DNA of 64,000 nucleotides. Origin: Saccharibacillus sp. JS10. Its GTDB lineage: Bacteria > Bacillota > Bacilli > Paenibacillales > Paenibacillaceae. Under the pieces are notes generated by a model. The model saw only the letters and a program-made list of their open reading frames with translations, ran no database searches and had not been told where the DNA came from. How positions within the stretch are numbered: the stretch's first letter is position 1; each line of letters starts with the position of its first letter. Below, one piece after another: positions 9,360 to 17,677 of this stretch. The stretch lies in the NCBI RefSeq assembly GCF_024436065.1, contig NZ_JANFNS010000001.1, forward strand, positions 806,001 to 870,000, read 5' to 3'. The position numbers were made by a program, and so were the translations under genes.

Positions 9360-10112
9360 TTACAACAAATCTTTCATATAATAACGAATTTGCTTTCTCC
9401 ACCATTGCCAATCGTGATTTACATCGTGACCCCAGAATTCGACGCGCGCCGGAATCGACTTATTGTACAACACTTCTTGCAGACGCGACGTCTCCGCCCG
9501 CATCTCGTCTTCCCATTCGCCTTGACCGCAGCAGATCACGATCCGGCTTCGGCGGTATTCTTCCAAGAGCGCATGGTCGTTAATCTCAGGCACATAATCC
9601 AGCGGCGAATTGTAATAAATCGCTCCGTCGCGGTACCCTCCGAAAAAGTGATTGACCGAATACACGCCGCTCAGCGCAAGCAGGGTATCGAAAAATTGCG
9701 GATGACGGAAAAAGAAATTCCCGCTATAATAAGCGCCCATCGAGCAACCGCTAATCAGAATCTTCTGGTCATGCCCGCTATTATTCGCTTTACTCTCATG
9801 CAAAATGCTTGGGATCAGTTCGTCGACGATATAATGATTATATTGTTCGTGGCGTCCGATCCGGTCTTGCATATTCCAATAGGAAGAGAAGAACGTTTCT
9901 TCGTCGATCGTATCGCACGCCCAGACTTGCAATTTACCTGCGTCGATCCACTCCGACAATTCATCGATCATCCCTGAATCTTCATATTGATAAAATCGTC
10001 CAAGCGACGTCGGGAACACCAACATCGGCTTGCCGCGATCTCCATATACTTTATATTCCATGTCGCGACCGAGCGCCGGACTATATTCTTTTCGATACTG
10101 AACCGTCACCAT
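9360..10112 (-). CDS. Putative esterase, alpha/beta-hydrolase fold
   Basis: A 250-residue cytoplasmic esterase of the esterase-D/antigen-85-like group. The nucleophile elbow is GCSMGAY (Ser about 143) after a KILIS strand; the early FPTSLGRFYQYEDSG motif would form the oxyanion side; GQGEWEDE and the histidine in FWGHDVNHDW are the likely acid and base of the triad. There is no signal peptide, so the substrate is intracellular. It follows the ATP-grasp gene by 21 bases, which suggests joint action on a carboxylate: the ATP-grasp enzyme would make an ester/amide bond and the esterase would cleave or transfer it. The actual substrate is unknown. Confidence 0.82.
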   Translation of the reverse strand: MVTVQYRKEYSPALGRDMEYKVYGDRGKPMLVFPTSLGRFYQYEDSGMIDELSEWIDAGKLQVWACDTIDEETFFSSYWNMQDRIGRHEQYNHYIVDELIPSILHESKANNSGHDQKILISGCSMGAYYSGNFFFRHPQFFDTLLALSGVYSVNHFFGGYRDGAIYYNSPLDYVPEINDHALLEEYRRSRIVICCGQGEWEDEMRAETSRLQEVLYNKSIPARVEFWGHDVNHDWQWWRKQIRYYMKDLL

Positions 10113-10133
10113 ATAATACGCTTCCGCCCTTTC

Positions 10134-11303
10134 TTATTCCCACTCCGCATGAATGTAGTTGGCAATCTCACGTACACGATCCAGCGAATCGCCGCGGAAT
10201 TGATAAGCACGGTCTCCGCTGGCACGGCTGAAGATCGCATCAATCTCATCATAACGCACAATTACATCGCCCAAATCGCGCATGATGTCTTCATGGCTAT
10301 GCACATAATGTTTGCGGTCTTTGCGGCTCGCGTAACCTGTGAAATAACGACCTTCCGGCGGCGCTCCGCTTCCTCCGTGTACGACCGTTTTCGCCCATAG
10401 CGAATAGACGTCGACTTCATACGAATAATTGATGGCATCCGTCATCCAAGCGCCTGGTGGACGCATATTGACTTCAAGCGCGATTAGGCGCCCGTTTTTG
10501 TTGGACTTGAACAGTTCGATATGGAAAAACCGTTCCCGAATCCCGAAAGCTTCCAAGATACTGCGTCCCGCTTTTTCCACTTCAGGATCAACATTTTTCA
10601 AGCAGAAGTAACGAAGATGATCGTCATCGCTTACCACTTTCATAATGCTTTGTTCAAACCGATGGCTCGCTTGGAAACGTACAATCCCTTCGTGATCGAT
10701 AATCCCGTCATACGTCAAAATGATCCCGTCGATAAATTCTTCCATAATAAACGCCGTATCGTCAGGGCGTGTATGTAAAAAGTAATCCAATTCTTCCTGA
10801 TTGCTCAGCTTGTACGTATGACTTGCACCCGATCCCAAATCCGGTTTTACCACGACAGGGAATCCGTTTTCTTCTATAAAAGCCGCCGCGCTAATGGAAT
10901 CCGGGTTTTTGAGGAAACGAACCGTATCTACGCCGCTTTTACGGAAAAAGTCTTTCATCTTCGATTTTTGCTTTAAATTATCGACAAAGTCTGCTTTCGT
11001 TCCATCGATATTAAAATCGGTGCGCATCTGTGCGTCGCTTTCTAACCAATATTCATTCATCGACTCAAAACGATCGATCTTGCCGTATTTATGAGTGAAA
11101 AATCCGACAGCTCGAAGCGTCTCTTCTTGATTCTCCATATTGTCGATGCGGTAATATTCCGTTAGCGCATCGCGCAATCTTTGAGGTAGGTCGTCATAGT
11201 TGGCATCGCCGATACCCAGTACCGTCGCACCCTCCTCATGCAAACGAATTGCAAATTCGCTACTACTCCCGGGGAAATGAGGAGAGAAAAACACAAAATT
11301 CAT
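10134..11303 (-). CDS. ATP-grasp family carboxylate ligase of unknown substrate
   Basis: A 389-residue ATP-grasp enzyme. An N-terminal Rossmann-like preATP domain (MNFVFFSPHFP, GATVLGIGDANYDDLP) precedes the ATP-binding lysines (FPVVVKPDLGSGASHTYKL) and the hinge (FIMEEFIDGIILTYDGII); the metal-binding part is FFHIELFKSNKNGRLIALEVNMRPPGAWMTDAINYSYEVD, where the glutamate and asparagine of EVNMRPPG are the Mg ligands. The family joins a carboxylate to an amine or thiol through an acyl phosphate. The start follows GGAGGCGG. It is first in the cluster with the esterase and the DUF4261-like gene. The substrate cannot be told from sequence. Confidence 0.88.
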   Translation of the reverse strand: MNFVFFSPHFPGSSSEFAIRLHEEGATVLGIGDANYDDLPQRLRDALTEYYRIDNMENQEETLRAVGFFTHKYGKIDRFESMNEYWLESDAQMRTDFNIDGTKADFVDNLKQKSKMKDFFRKSGVDTVRFLKNPDSISAAAFIEENGFPVVVKPDLGSGASHTYKLSNQEELDYFLHTRPDDTAFIMEEFIDGIILTYDGIIDHEGIVRFQASHRFEQSIMKVVSDDDHLRYFCLKNVDPEVEKAGRSILEAFGIRERFFHIELFKSNKNGRLIALEVNMRPPGAWMTDAINYSYEVDVYSLWAKTVVHGGSGAPPEGRYFTGYASRKDRKHYVHSHEDIMRDLGDVIVRYDEIDAIFSRASGDRAYQFRGDSLDRVREIANYIHAEWE

Positions 11304-11394
11304 AATCGGACCGCCTCCATCGCAAGATTGTACTTAATTTATCAGTCTACAGGATTTTCGTCAATTTGAAGCAAAGAATTTGTAGGCTGATATG

Positions 11395-11425
11395 TAAAAA
11401 CGCCACCGGACTGTTGCCCGGCGGC
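11395..11425 (-). terminator. Intrinsic terminator of the GNAT gene
   Basis: Read on the minus strand: GCCGCCGG, 8-base loop, CCGGTGGC, then GTTTTTA. It lies 85 bases after the stop of the gene at 11510-12361. Confidence 0.75.
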
Positions 11426-11509
11426 GAAGTTCGTCGCATCATTCGCGACTTTTACGGGGATGCACGAGTCAGTCGGCAAAGTCGCCTTCTTCCCCGATCG
11501 AGCCCGCTT

Positions 11510-12361
11510 CTACAACCTTTTTTCCAACCGTACTACCGATTTGATATGCGCCGCGTGAGGCGCTAGCCTACGATCTGCCAATCGGAGCATATTTGAGTTG
11601 TCTCCGTTTACGTTCAGCATCTGATACGCAAATCGATCCAGCATGCCCGTTTTACGATGGATTTCTACAAACATCGCAATTCCACTTGTATGCAGACGAA
11701 ATTTCGGATGAACATACATCGAACGAACCATCAACAAATTCGAAGCCAATTGTTGGATCCCGATCCAGCCTGCAATTTCGCCGTTCACCTTCAAAAACAT
11801 ACTAAATTCCGCGTGCAATACTCGCTCTTCTTGAAAAGGCGAGATATCCGGTTCTAAGCTAGCCGCCATTTGTTCCAGCTTTGCTCGTTCTTCTACCGAA
11901 GCAGACATCAGCGGCTTGAGTTCGAAAAATTTAGGCAAGGTCAACCTTTGTAACAATTCATCTTTTTTTACGCTACCGGAACGCAGCATGTAACTTCGAT
12001 ATAATAATTGCTCATTGTCGTAGCCACGTTTGCGAAAAAAATCAAGCTCTGGCGTCGACCGATCTTTGCGTAGCGTCAGCGTTACCCGGCTAAGCATACA
12101 GCCCAACTCCAGTAGATGTCTTTCCGCTTCTTGCAGCATTCGGCTCCCCACACCCAAATTACGAAATAACTCAGGCGTATGAAGGACGCTGATACTGCCT
12201 ATTTGCGAAGAAGGATGAGCGATCACCAATGCCGTTCCGGCAAAAAGCCCATCGATATCCGCTACAAGCCCGATAGCTCCAGAAGGTAATGGATCGCTTA
12301 GATTCGGCAAGTAAGTTTGGAATCGGTGCACATCAGCAGGTGAGACCTTGACGGTAATCAT
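11510..12361 (-). CDS. GNAT-family N-acetyltransferase (two-domain)
   Basis: A 283-residue acetyltransferase. The N-terminal half has the GNAT core: IGLVADIDGLFAGTALVIA strand, then ISVLHTPELFRNLGVGSRMLQEAERHLLELG, in which RNLGVGSRM is the acetyl-CoA pyrophosphate loop (Q/RxxGxG/A). The second half (about 150-283) looks like a degenerate second GNAT fold (VNGEIAGWIGIQQ, VRSMYVHPKFR) without a clear CoA loop. Substrate unknown. A good AAAGGAG precedes the ATG at 12361. It stands alone, facing the preceding cluster in the same direction but with its own terminator. Confidence 0.85.
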   Translation of the reverse strand: MITVKVSPADVHRFQTYLPNLSDPLPSGAIGLVADIDGLFAGTALVIAHPSSQIGSISVLHTPELFRNLGVGSRMLQEAERHLLELGCMLSRVTLTLRKDRSTPELDFFRKRGYDNEQLLYRSYMLRSGSVKKDELLQRLTLPKFFELKPLMSASVEERAKLEQMAASLEPDISPFQEERVLHAEFSMFLKVNGEIAGWIGIQQLASNLLMVRSMYVHPKFRLHTSGIAMFVEIHRKTGMLDRFAYQMLNVNGDNSNMLRLADRRLAPHAAHIKSVVRLEKRL

Positions 12362-12456
12362 AGCAAACTCCTTTCTAATCCTTTTGCAACGTAGATGTAT
12401 CTATCCATGATGACGATTTTGCAAGATTCCTAGTAGAGCTTGCTATGATTGCAATC

Positions 12457-14856
12457 TTACAAATAAAAGAGTGAATCTGTAGATTCGTTATAAGCAACTT
12501 CGTCCGGGGTTGGCGTTGGATTCGAGTCACCAGCTGGCGGATTCGTACTTTGGCTGTTATCTCCTGTAGAGTCTGACTCCGTTGCAGGCGGTGTAGACAA
12601 AGGCAGGTTTGGTGATGTTGGAGCCGGGTTCGGATCAGGTGTAGTTGGAATCGGTGGTGTAGGTAACGTTGGATATAATTGACTGTTTTTGTTCTTGTGA
12701 TAAGCAATAGCACCGTCCAAAGCTGCTTTTTGAATATCCACTGCACCTTGGTAAAGAGGCGTTTGCTTGAGCAAGTCCTTCGATTTTGTGATCGCGTTAC
12801 TCAAGGAGTTTGCGCTGTCTGGACTACCTTGAAAATCAATTAACGCTTGTTCAGCAGCTTGGATCGTAGCTTCCAAACTTGCAGTGTCCCAAGCAATCCG
12901 ATGTTGATCAACTAAGGAACGCAATGAATTTAAACTCATAAGCAGCGAATATTCCAGCGTCGGATCAATTTCAAACAAGTTAGGCGATTGATTCGCAATA
13001 TTCGTTACACCTTGATTAAATTCATCATAGAATTCTTGAGGGATCTGATATGGATTTGTACCCGGCTCAAGATCACTGTATTCGAAACTGACACTAAGCA
13101 AAGCTCTGGCAATCTGCGTGAAGTTTTTGGATTCTCGAAGACTTTGCGTTGTATTCGTCAGCGCAGAAGTCAATTGATCCGTTTCTTGCTGATTCATCTT
13201 TGTATCTTCAAATAGAATTTGCGCTTCTTTTAACAAGTTCTCAGCCGTTTGATAGATCCATTTTGGATAATCTTGACCGACTACATCGCCGATTTTCGCT
13301 TCAGTCAATGCCAATTTTGCATCTTCGATTGCAGCTTTCAGTGCCTTTTTATCTACTTCTACAACCGGGGTCGGCGTTGGGGTAGGGTTAGTCGGCGCAG
13401 GGCTTGGAGTCGGCGTTGTATCGAACACAGGCGCAGGGGTCATAGGCGTAATGAACGAACTTGTCAGTTGACCGTTCACCTGATTAATTTTACTGGATAC
13501 AGCTGCAAAATTTTCGATCAATGAAGACGGTGTAACGTTTTGCGGTAGTTTCAATGTTTGAATCTGAGCATTGTTTCCTAACGAAATTTTTGAAGCTCCT
13601 GTAAGTTCCAGTGCTTTGATTTTCACGTCAATATTCAGCTTGGCAACTTTTGAATCCACCGTAACTATATCGATTTGCGAAACGTTGTCCCCAGTCAGAT
13701 TCATATTGCTTTGAGTCGTTAAATTCGCCACTGTCGTTTCTTTCAATTCGACGTGTACGTTTTCTTTGTCTACTTTTACCGTACCGAGAGTTGCTTTGGC
13801 GAAAACAACCGTATTTTCATCGCCGCCTTGCACATTCGTGGTTCCTTTAATCGAAAGACTTTCACTGTAAAAGTCATGCTGAACTTTATTGCTAATATTT
13901 AAATCTCCGTCAATATTAAGATTGTTCAGTGTAAAGAAGTCGCCATTGACTGTAACATTCCCTTGAATTTTGGCTCCGTCGCCGTTCAACGCTACATTTC
14001 CGCTGAATTCGTTTTTGCCTGTAGCCGGTTCTTTCCCGGCAGCATTCAATTCCAGATTGCGCACCGACTGAATCACTCCGCCGGAGATGTTCACGTTTAA
14101 TTTGGCTCCGATTAATGCAGATGCGTTATCCGTTGTGAACAGACCTGCGACTTCAGGTGCTGCGCTATACGTAACGCCGCCGAGCTTCACCATTCCGTTT
14201 GCCACGGATTCGATCGATTGCGTCTGCAAATTCGATGCGGCAAGCATCGCCGAAGCAGCTTCTCCGCGAAGCACAGGTTGACCCGGCTTGATTCCGCCTG
14301 CATAGATACTCAGTAAACCTGCCGAAGCACTTTGCTGTAACGCTTGTCTCGACCAAGTGCTTGCCGATTTCAAATCACTCTCGGAAATTACCGTTCCATC
14401 AAGTTGCAGAGGTGTCGTAGACAGATCCAAAGCTTTAGCCAGCACAACAGCCATCTGCTCTTGCGTGACTGGAGCATCCGGTAAAAAGGCATTCCCGCTA
14501 CCATTCATCCAACCTTTGGCTTTCAAAGCTTCTACAGAAGCCGATGCCCATGACGAAGCTTTCACATCTTTATATGAAGACTTTGTACTTTTTGACGTAT
14601 CCAAACCAAAAGTACGAGCAACAAGAACCGCAAATTCGGCACGTGTCAAAACACGCTTTTCAGCAAAATTGCCTTTGCTGTCGCCTTGAATCAAACCACG
14701 TAATGCAGCACGTTCAACGTCATTGCTTTGCAGAGTTAAAGAGTCAGAAGATGAAGATGCGGCTTGAGCAGCAAAAGGTGAAACGAGGGTACTTACAGCG
14801 ATCACCGAAGCCGTAGCACTTTTTGCGGAGAATAATTTCGAGGCTGACTTTTTCAT
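12457..14856 (-). CDS. Secreted S-layer-homology (SLH) domain surface protein
   Basis: A 799-residue exported protein. The ATG at 14856 is preferred over one eight codons upstream because AAGGAG precedes it and a signal peptide then starts cleanly (MKKSASKLFSAKSATASVIAVS, cleavage after AQA). Residues about 40-210 hold three SLH repeats (ALRGLIQGDSKGNF/LTRAEFAVLVARTFGL; ALKAKGWMNGSGNAFLPDAPVTQEQMAVVLAKAL; GLLSIYAGGIKPGQPVLRGEAASAML), which bind pyruvylated wall polysaccharide. A strand-rich, beta-helix-like region (about 230-450) follows, then a Pro/Thr linker, a FIVAR-like helical region and a disordered Pro/Ser/Thr tail. Likely a cell-wall-attached structural or adhesive protein; no enzyme domain is seen. 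Confidence 0.9.
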   Translation of the reverse strand: MKKSASKLFSAKSATASVIAVSTLVSPFAAQAASSSSDSLTLQSNDVERAALRGLIQGDSKGNFAEKRVLTRAEFAVLVARTFGLDTSKSTKSSYKDVKASSWASASVEALKAKGWMNGSGNAFLPDAPVTQEQMAVVLAKALDLSTTPLQLDGTVISESDLKSASTWSRQALQQSASAGLLSIYAGGIKPGQPVLRGEAASAMLAASNLQTQSIESVANGMVKLGGVTYSAAPEVAGLFTTDNASALIGAKLNVNISGGVIQSVRNLELNAAGKEPATGKNEFSGNVALNGDGAKIQGNVTVNGDFFTLNNLNIDGDLNISNKVQHDFYSESLSIKGTTNVQGGDENTVVFAKATLGTVKVDKENVHVELKETTVANLTTQSNMNLTGDNVSQIDIVTVDSKVAKLNIDVKIKALELTGASKISLGNNAQIQTLKLPQNVTPSSLIENFAAVSSKINQVNGQLTSSFITPMTPAPVFDTTPTPSPAPTNPTPTPTPVVEVDKKALKAAIEDAKLALTEAKIGDVVGQDYPKWIYQTAENLLKEAQILFEDTKMNQQETDQLTSALTNTTQSLRESKNFTQIARALLSVSFEYSDLEPGTNPYQIPQEFYDEFNQGVTNIANQSPNLFEIDPTLEYSLLMSLNSLRSLVDQHRIAWDTASLEATIQAAEQALIDFQGSPDSANSLSNAITKSKDLLKQTPLYQGAVDIQKAALDGAIAYHKNKNSQLYPTLPTPPIPTTPDPNPAPTSPNLPLSTPPATESDSTGDNSQSTNPPAGDSNPTPTPDEVAYNESTDSLFYL

Positions 14857-14911
14857 AAATAGCTCCTTATGACCTGTCATGAACAGACAAGTCTTCTAAT
14901 GTTGTGATCTA

Positions 14912-14939
14912 ATCATAGTTTAAATTGATGCAAAAGCAA
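14912..14939 (-). promoter_or_regulatory. Candidate promoter of the SLH protein gene
   Basis: On the minus strand TTGCTT (14934-14939), 16-base spacer, TATGAT (14912-14917), about 55 bases before the start codon. The rest of the 14857-15149 intergenic stretch is AT-rich with no gene seen. Confidence 0.45.
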
Positions 14940-15149
14940 GAGAAGAAATCGAAGAATTAAAAATTTTAATGAGTATACAAAAAGTGCAAAAAATCGAAAC
15001 GTTTATAATCCCATAAAACAATCAAAAAAAGCTTATTAATCCCTTTTTCATTCACGAAAAAGGTACGGAAAACCCTTTGATTTTTGGATTTGTATATGGA
15101 TATATTGTTCAAATTATAAATTTGCCTCCTCGTTCGATATAGGGTAATC

Positions 15150-15200
15150 AAAAAAGACCGAAATCCTCACGCTTCCGCGAGAAATCCCGATCTTTTTTTA
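15150..15200 (-). terminator. Terminator of the histidine kinase operon
   Basis: A long, partly wobble-paired hairpin (minus strand AAAAAAGATCGGGATT ... GGATTTCGGTCTTTTTT) ends in a T run, about 20 bases past the kinase stop. Confidence 0.65.
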
Positions 15201-15218
15201 ATCTGGATATTTGCTTAT

Positions 15219-16772
15219 TTACTCTGTTCGATAAATAGGAAGCACTAACGTAAACGTACTTCCTTCCCCCGGCATACTCGCAAGTTCCAGACTTCCTCCA
15301 TGAGCCTGAGCAAGCGCGAGCGAAATCGAAAGCCCAAGCCCGGCTCCCCCGCTTCGACGTGATCTCGATTGGTCGCTACGGTAGAAGCGCTCGAAGATTT
15401 TGCTCTGAAGTTCCGGTGGAATCCCTGAACCGTTGTCTTGCACTTTAAGCCATAATTGATCACCGTGTACCGATAGATCAATCTGAATTTTCCCTTCCAA
15501 AGGATGTGTATGTTGCACCGCATTATTGAACAAATTGAGCACAATCTGCTTAATTTGATCCGCATCCCCTTGTACTTGAATTGTTTTCCCGCCTGCGGTA
15601 TTGATCTGCACAATCCGATCGCCGGCAAGGATTTGTAAATGCGATTCTAACTCTTCTACTAGAGGGGCAGGTCTGATCGCCGTAAACTGTTTTTCAGGAT
15701 TACGCTCTAACTTAACCAATGCCAGTAAATCTTCAACGAGCTTCGTCATTCGCTCCGATTCACTATGCATACTGCGCAGCGCCGAATGTAGTTGCTGTTC
15801 GCTAATCACATTCCCTCGAAGCAAGACTTCCAAAAAACCTCGGATCGAAGTTAGCGGCGTTCGCAGTTCGTGCGAAGCATCGGCAATAAATTGACGCATC
15901 CGCTCTTGGGATTCTTTTTCAGCGGCAAAAGCATGTTCAAGTCGTTCCAACATTCCGTTAAACGAAAGCGATAACCGATCAATCTCGGCTTGTCCTTGCT
16001 GATCCGGCAATCGCTCATTTAGCCTTCCGGCATCGATATCTTTGACTGTATTCACCATACGCGATAACGGGACAAGAGATTTACGCAATACCGGGCGGTA
16101 AAGTGCAACTCCGCCTGCCAAAGCCGCTACAGACAGAGCCGCGAAAATGCCTAGTTGACGCCATAAAATCGCTTTGATCGGTTCAGTCGGAATGCCAATC
16201 TGTAAGATCGGCATCCTCGCGTCTGCTGCCCGAAGGACAACCAACTGTTCATTTCCATTAGCATCGTTAGCCAATACATAACTCAGATTGCGACTCGGAC
16301 GCGTCATACTTTCTGCCAAAGAACGTTGCTGGCTTGTACTCAATATCGGCGCGGGTACTCCGTACTGCGCGTTCAAATCATCGACCTCGCCATTGGGATG
16401 AATAGCCGCAAGTGACAATCCGCTGAGCAAAAATTCCCGTTGCCCCGGAGGAAGCGGCGGCTCCATTTCAGAACTGCCAAGCTCGTCGGTATTCGCATCA
16501 GAGCTTACTGTATTTGCTTGTTGTCTAGCGCCGGTCTTCTGAATAGCTTCATAAGAAATGGCTGCACGTTTTTGCGTATCGGCACGCCATTCTTCGATTA
16601 ATAACGGCGGAACCGAACGAAACTGAGCTTCCAACGTCTCCGCTTGATTTTGATACAAAAAACCGCGCATCAAAAAATATTGCAGACTGCCGATCAAGAT
16701 CAATAGTGCCGCAAGAACAATCAACGAACGTGCCAGCAGTTGCCCGTATAGCGTTCGGCTAGACCCTTTCAC
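15219..16772 (-). CDS. Two-component sensor histidine kinase (HAMP-HisKA-HATPase)
   Basis: A 517-residue membrane kinase. Transmembrane segments lie at about 12-36 and 203-226 and bracket an extracellular sensor of ~165 residues with no recognised domain. HAMP follows (RPVLRKSLVPLSRMVNTV...), then the H box SHELRTPLTSIRGF with phosphorylated His301, the N box LNLFNNAVQHT, and G boxes DNGSGIPPEL and GGAGLGLSI. It starts with GTG overlapping the regulator stop (GTGA), so kinase and regulator are coupled. The pair is divergent from a cell-envelope glycosylation cassette, its likely target. Confidence 0.93.
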   Translation of the reverse strand: MKGSSRTLYGQLLARSLIVLAALLILIGSLQYFLMRGFLYQNQAETLEAQFRSVPPLLIEEWRADTQKRAAISYEAIQKTGARQQANTVSSDANTDELGSSEMEPPLPPGQREFLLSGLSLAAIHPNGEVDDLNAQYGVPAPILSTSQQRSLAESMTRPSRNLSYVLANDANGNEQLVVLRAADARMPILQIGIPTEPIKAILWRQLGIFAALSVAALAGGVALYRPVLRKSLVPLSRMVNTVKDIDAGRLNERLPDQQGQAEIDRLSLSFNGMLERLEHAFAAEKESQERMRQFIADASHELRTPLTSIRGFLEVLLRGNVISEQQLHSALRSMHSESERMTKLVEDLLALVKLERNPEKQFTAIRPAPLVEELESHLQILAGDRIVQINTAGGKTIQVQGDADQIKQIVLNLFNNAVQHTHPLEGKIQIDLSVHGDQLWLKVQDNGSGIPPELQSKIFERFYRSDQSRSRRSGGAGLGLSISLALAQAHGGSLELASMPGEGSTFTLVLPIYRTE

Positions 16773-17455
16773 GATAAATCCATCCGATAACCGGCGCCGC
16801 GTAGTGTGCGAATAAGCTTGTGTTCTTTGTCGCCTAATTTCTCGCGCAGAGCACGAATATACACTTCGACGATATTTTCTTCCCCACCGAATTGATAGCC
16901 CCAGACATGATCCAAAATTTTGGCTTTGCTCAGCACACTGCCATGATTTAAAACCATAAATTTAAGCAGACTGTATTCTGTCGGTGACAACGTCAAAGGT
17001 TGGCCTTTGTACAAAATTTCGCCTCCACGCTCATCGATACGGAAAGGTCCCATTTCGACATTACCGATCAAATTCGGAAACTGATTACGCAACCGTGCAT
17101 GAATCCGCGCCAGCAATTCTTCGAAACTAAAAGGCTTCACGACATAATCGTCTGCTCCAAGTGTCAGCCCGGTAATCCGATCATCCACCGCATCTTTGGC
17201 TGTCAGCATGATGACCGCAACCGGTTCGCTTTTCGCTTTTAACCTTCGACATACATCAAATCCATTTAGCTCCGGCATCATGATATCCAAAATCGCGATA
17301 TGCGGCTTAAATGCTTCTGCTTTTTCCATCGCTTCGCTTCCATTCTCGGCTGTACATACTTCATAACCCTCTCCCGCTAATCCCAATTCCAAAAACTGTA
17401 GAATATGCGGCTCATCGTCGGCTAATAAAATTTTTATGCCTTTTTCGCTGCTCAA
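16769..17455 (-). CDS. OmpR/PhoB-family response regulator
   Basis: A 228-residue regulator. Receiver domain at 1-120 with acidic pocket DDE (13-15), phosphoacceptor Asp57 (AILDIMMP), Thr84 region (VIMLTAKD) and Lys106 (DDYVVKPF). Winged-helix DNA-binding domain at about 130-228 (LTLSPTEYSLLKFMVLNHGSVLSKAKILDHVWG; VEVYIRALREKLG; IRTLRGAGYRM). The start is TTG, with GGAGG eight bases upstream. OmpR-type proteins bind as dimers to direct repeats one helical turn apart; such repeats lie 75-125 bases upstream of this gene. Confidence 0.94.
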   Translation of the reverse strand: MSSEKGIKILLADDEPHILQFLELGLAGEGYEVCTAENGSEAMEKAEAFKPHIAILDIMMPELNGFDVCRRLKAKSEPVAVIMLTAKDAVDDRITGLTLGADDYVVKPFSFEELLARIHARLRNQFPNLIGNVEMGPFRIDERGGEILYKGQPLTLSPTEYSLLKFMVLNHGSVLSKAKILDHVWGYQFGGEENIVEVYIRALREKLGDKEHKLIRTLRGAGYRMDLS

Positions 17456-17530
17456 GGTTTATCCTCCGTTCATGTCCAAGCCTATTGCCCGGATGATTTC
17501 TATCGCCCATTATGCCTTATCCCTAAGCCT

Positions 17531-17568
17531 TTCAGCAAACATTCAGTTGGTTCTCAGGATGGTTTCAG
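17531..17568. promoter_or_regulatory. Candidate operator: four TCAG half-sites with 11-bp period
   Basis: TCAG occurs at 17532, 17543, 17554 and 17565, exactly 11 bases apart, each preceded by TT or CT. Tandem direct repeats with one-turn spacing are the usual target form of OmpR/PhoB-type regulators. The site lies between the divergent regulator gene (start 17455) and glycosyltransferase gene (start 17678). Binding by the neighbour regulator is inference. Confidence 0.6.
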
Positions 17569-17677
17569 GTAGAGGTGCCACAATAAAAAGCAATAAGGCT
17601 CGCAGCTGGAGACTCCGCGCAGACAATGATCATCGCATCTTGCGGCTTTAACGATACTTAAGGAGTGACTTGACTAA

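Noticed and set aside
9390-9977. 195-codon plus-strand frame
   Set aside because: Antisense to the esterase gene, whose nucleophile motif and ribosome site are clear on the minus strand.
12375-12746. 123-codon minus-strand frame overlapping the end of the SLH gene
   Set aside because: Out-of-frame reading of the Pro/Thr-rich tail; biased composition without start signal.
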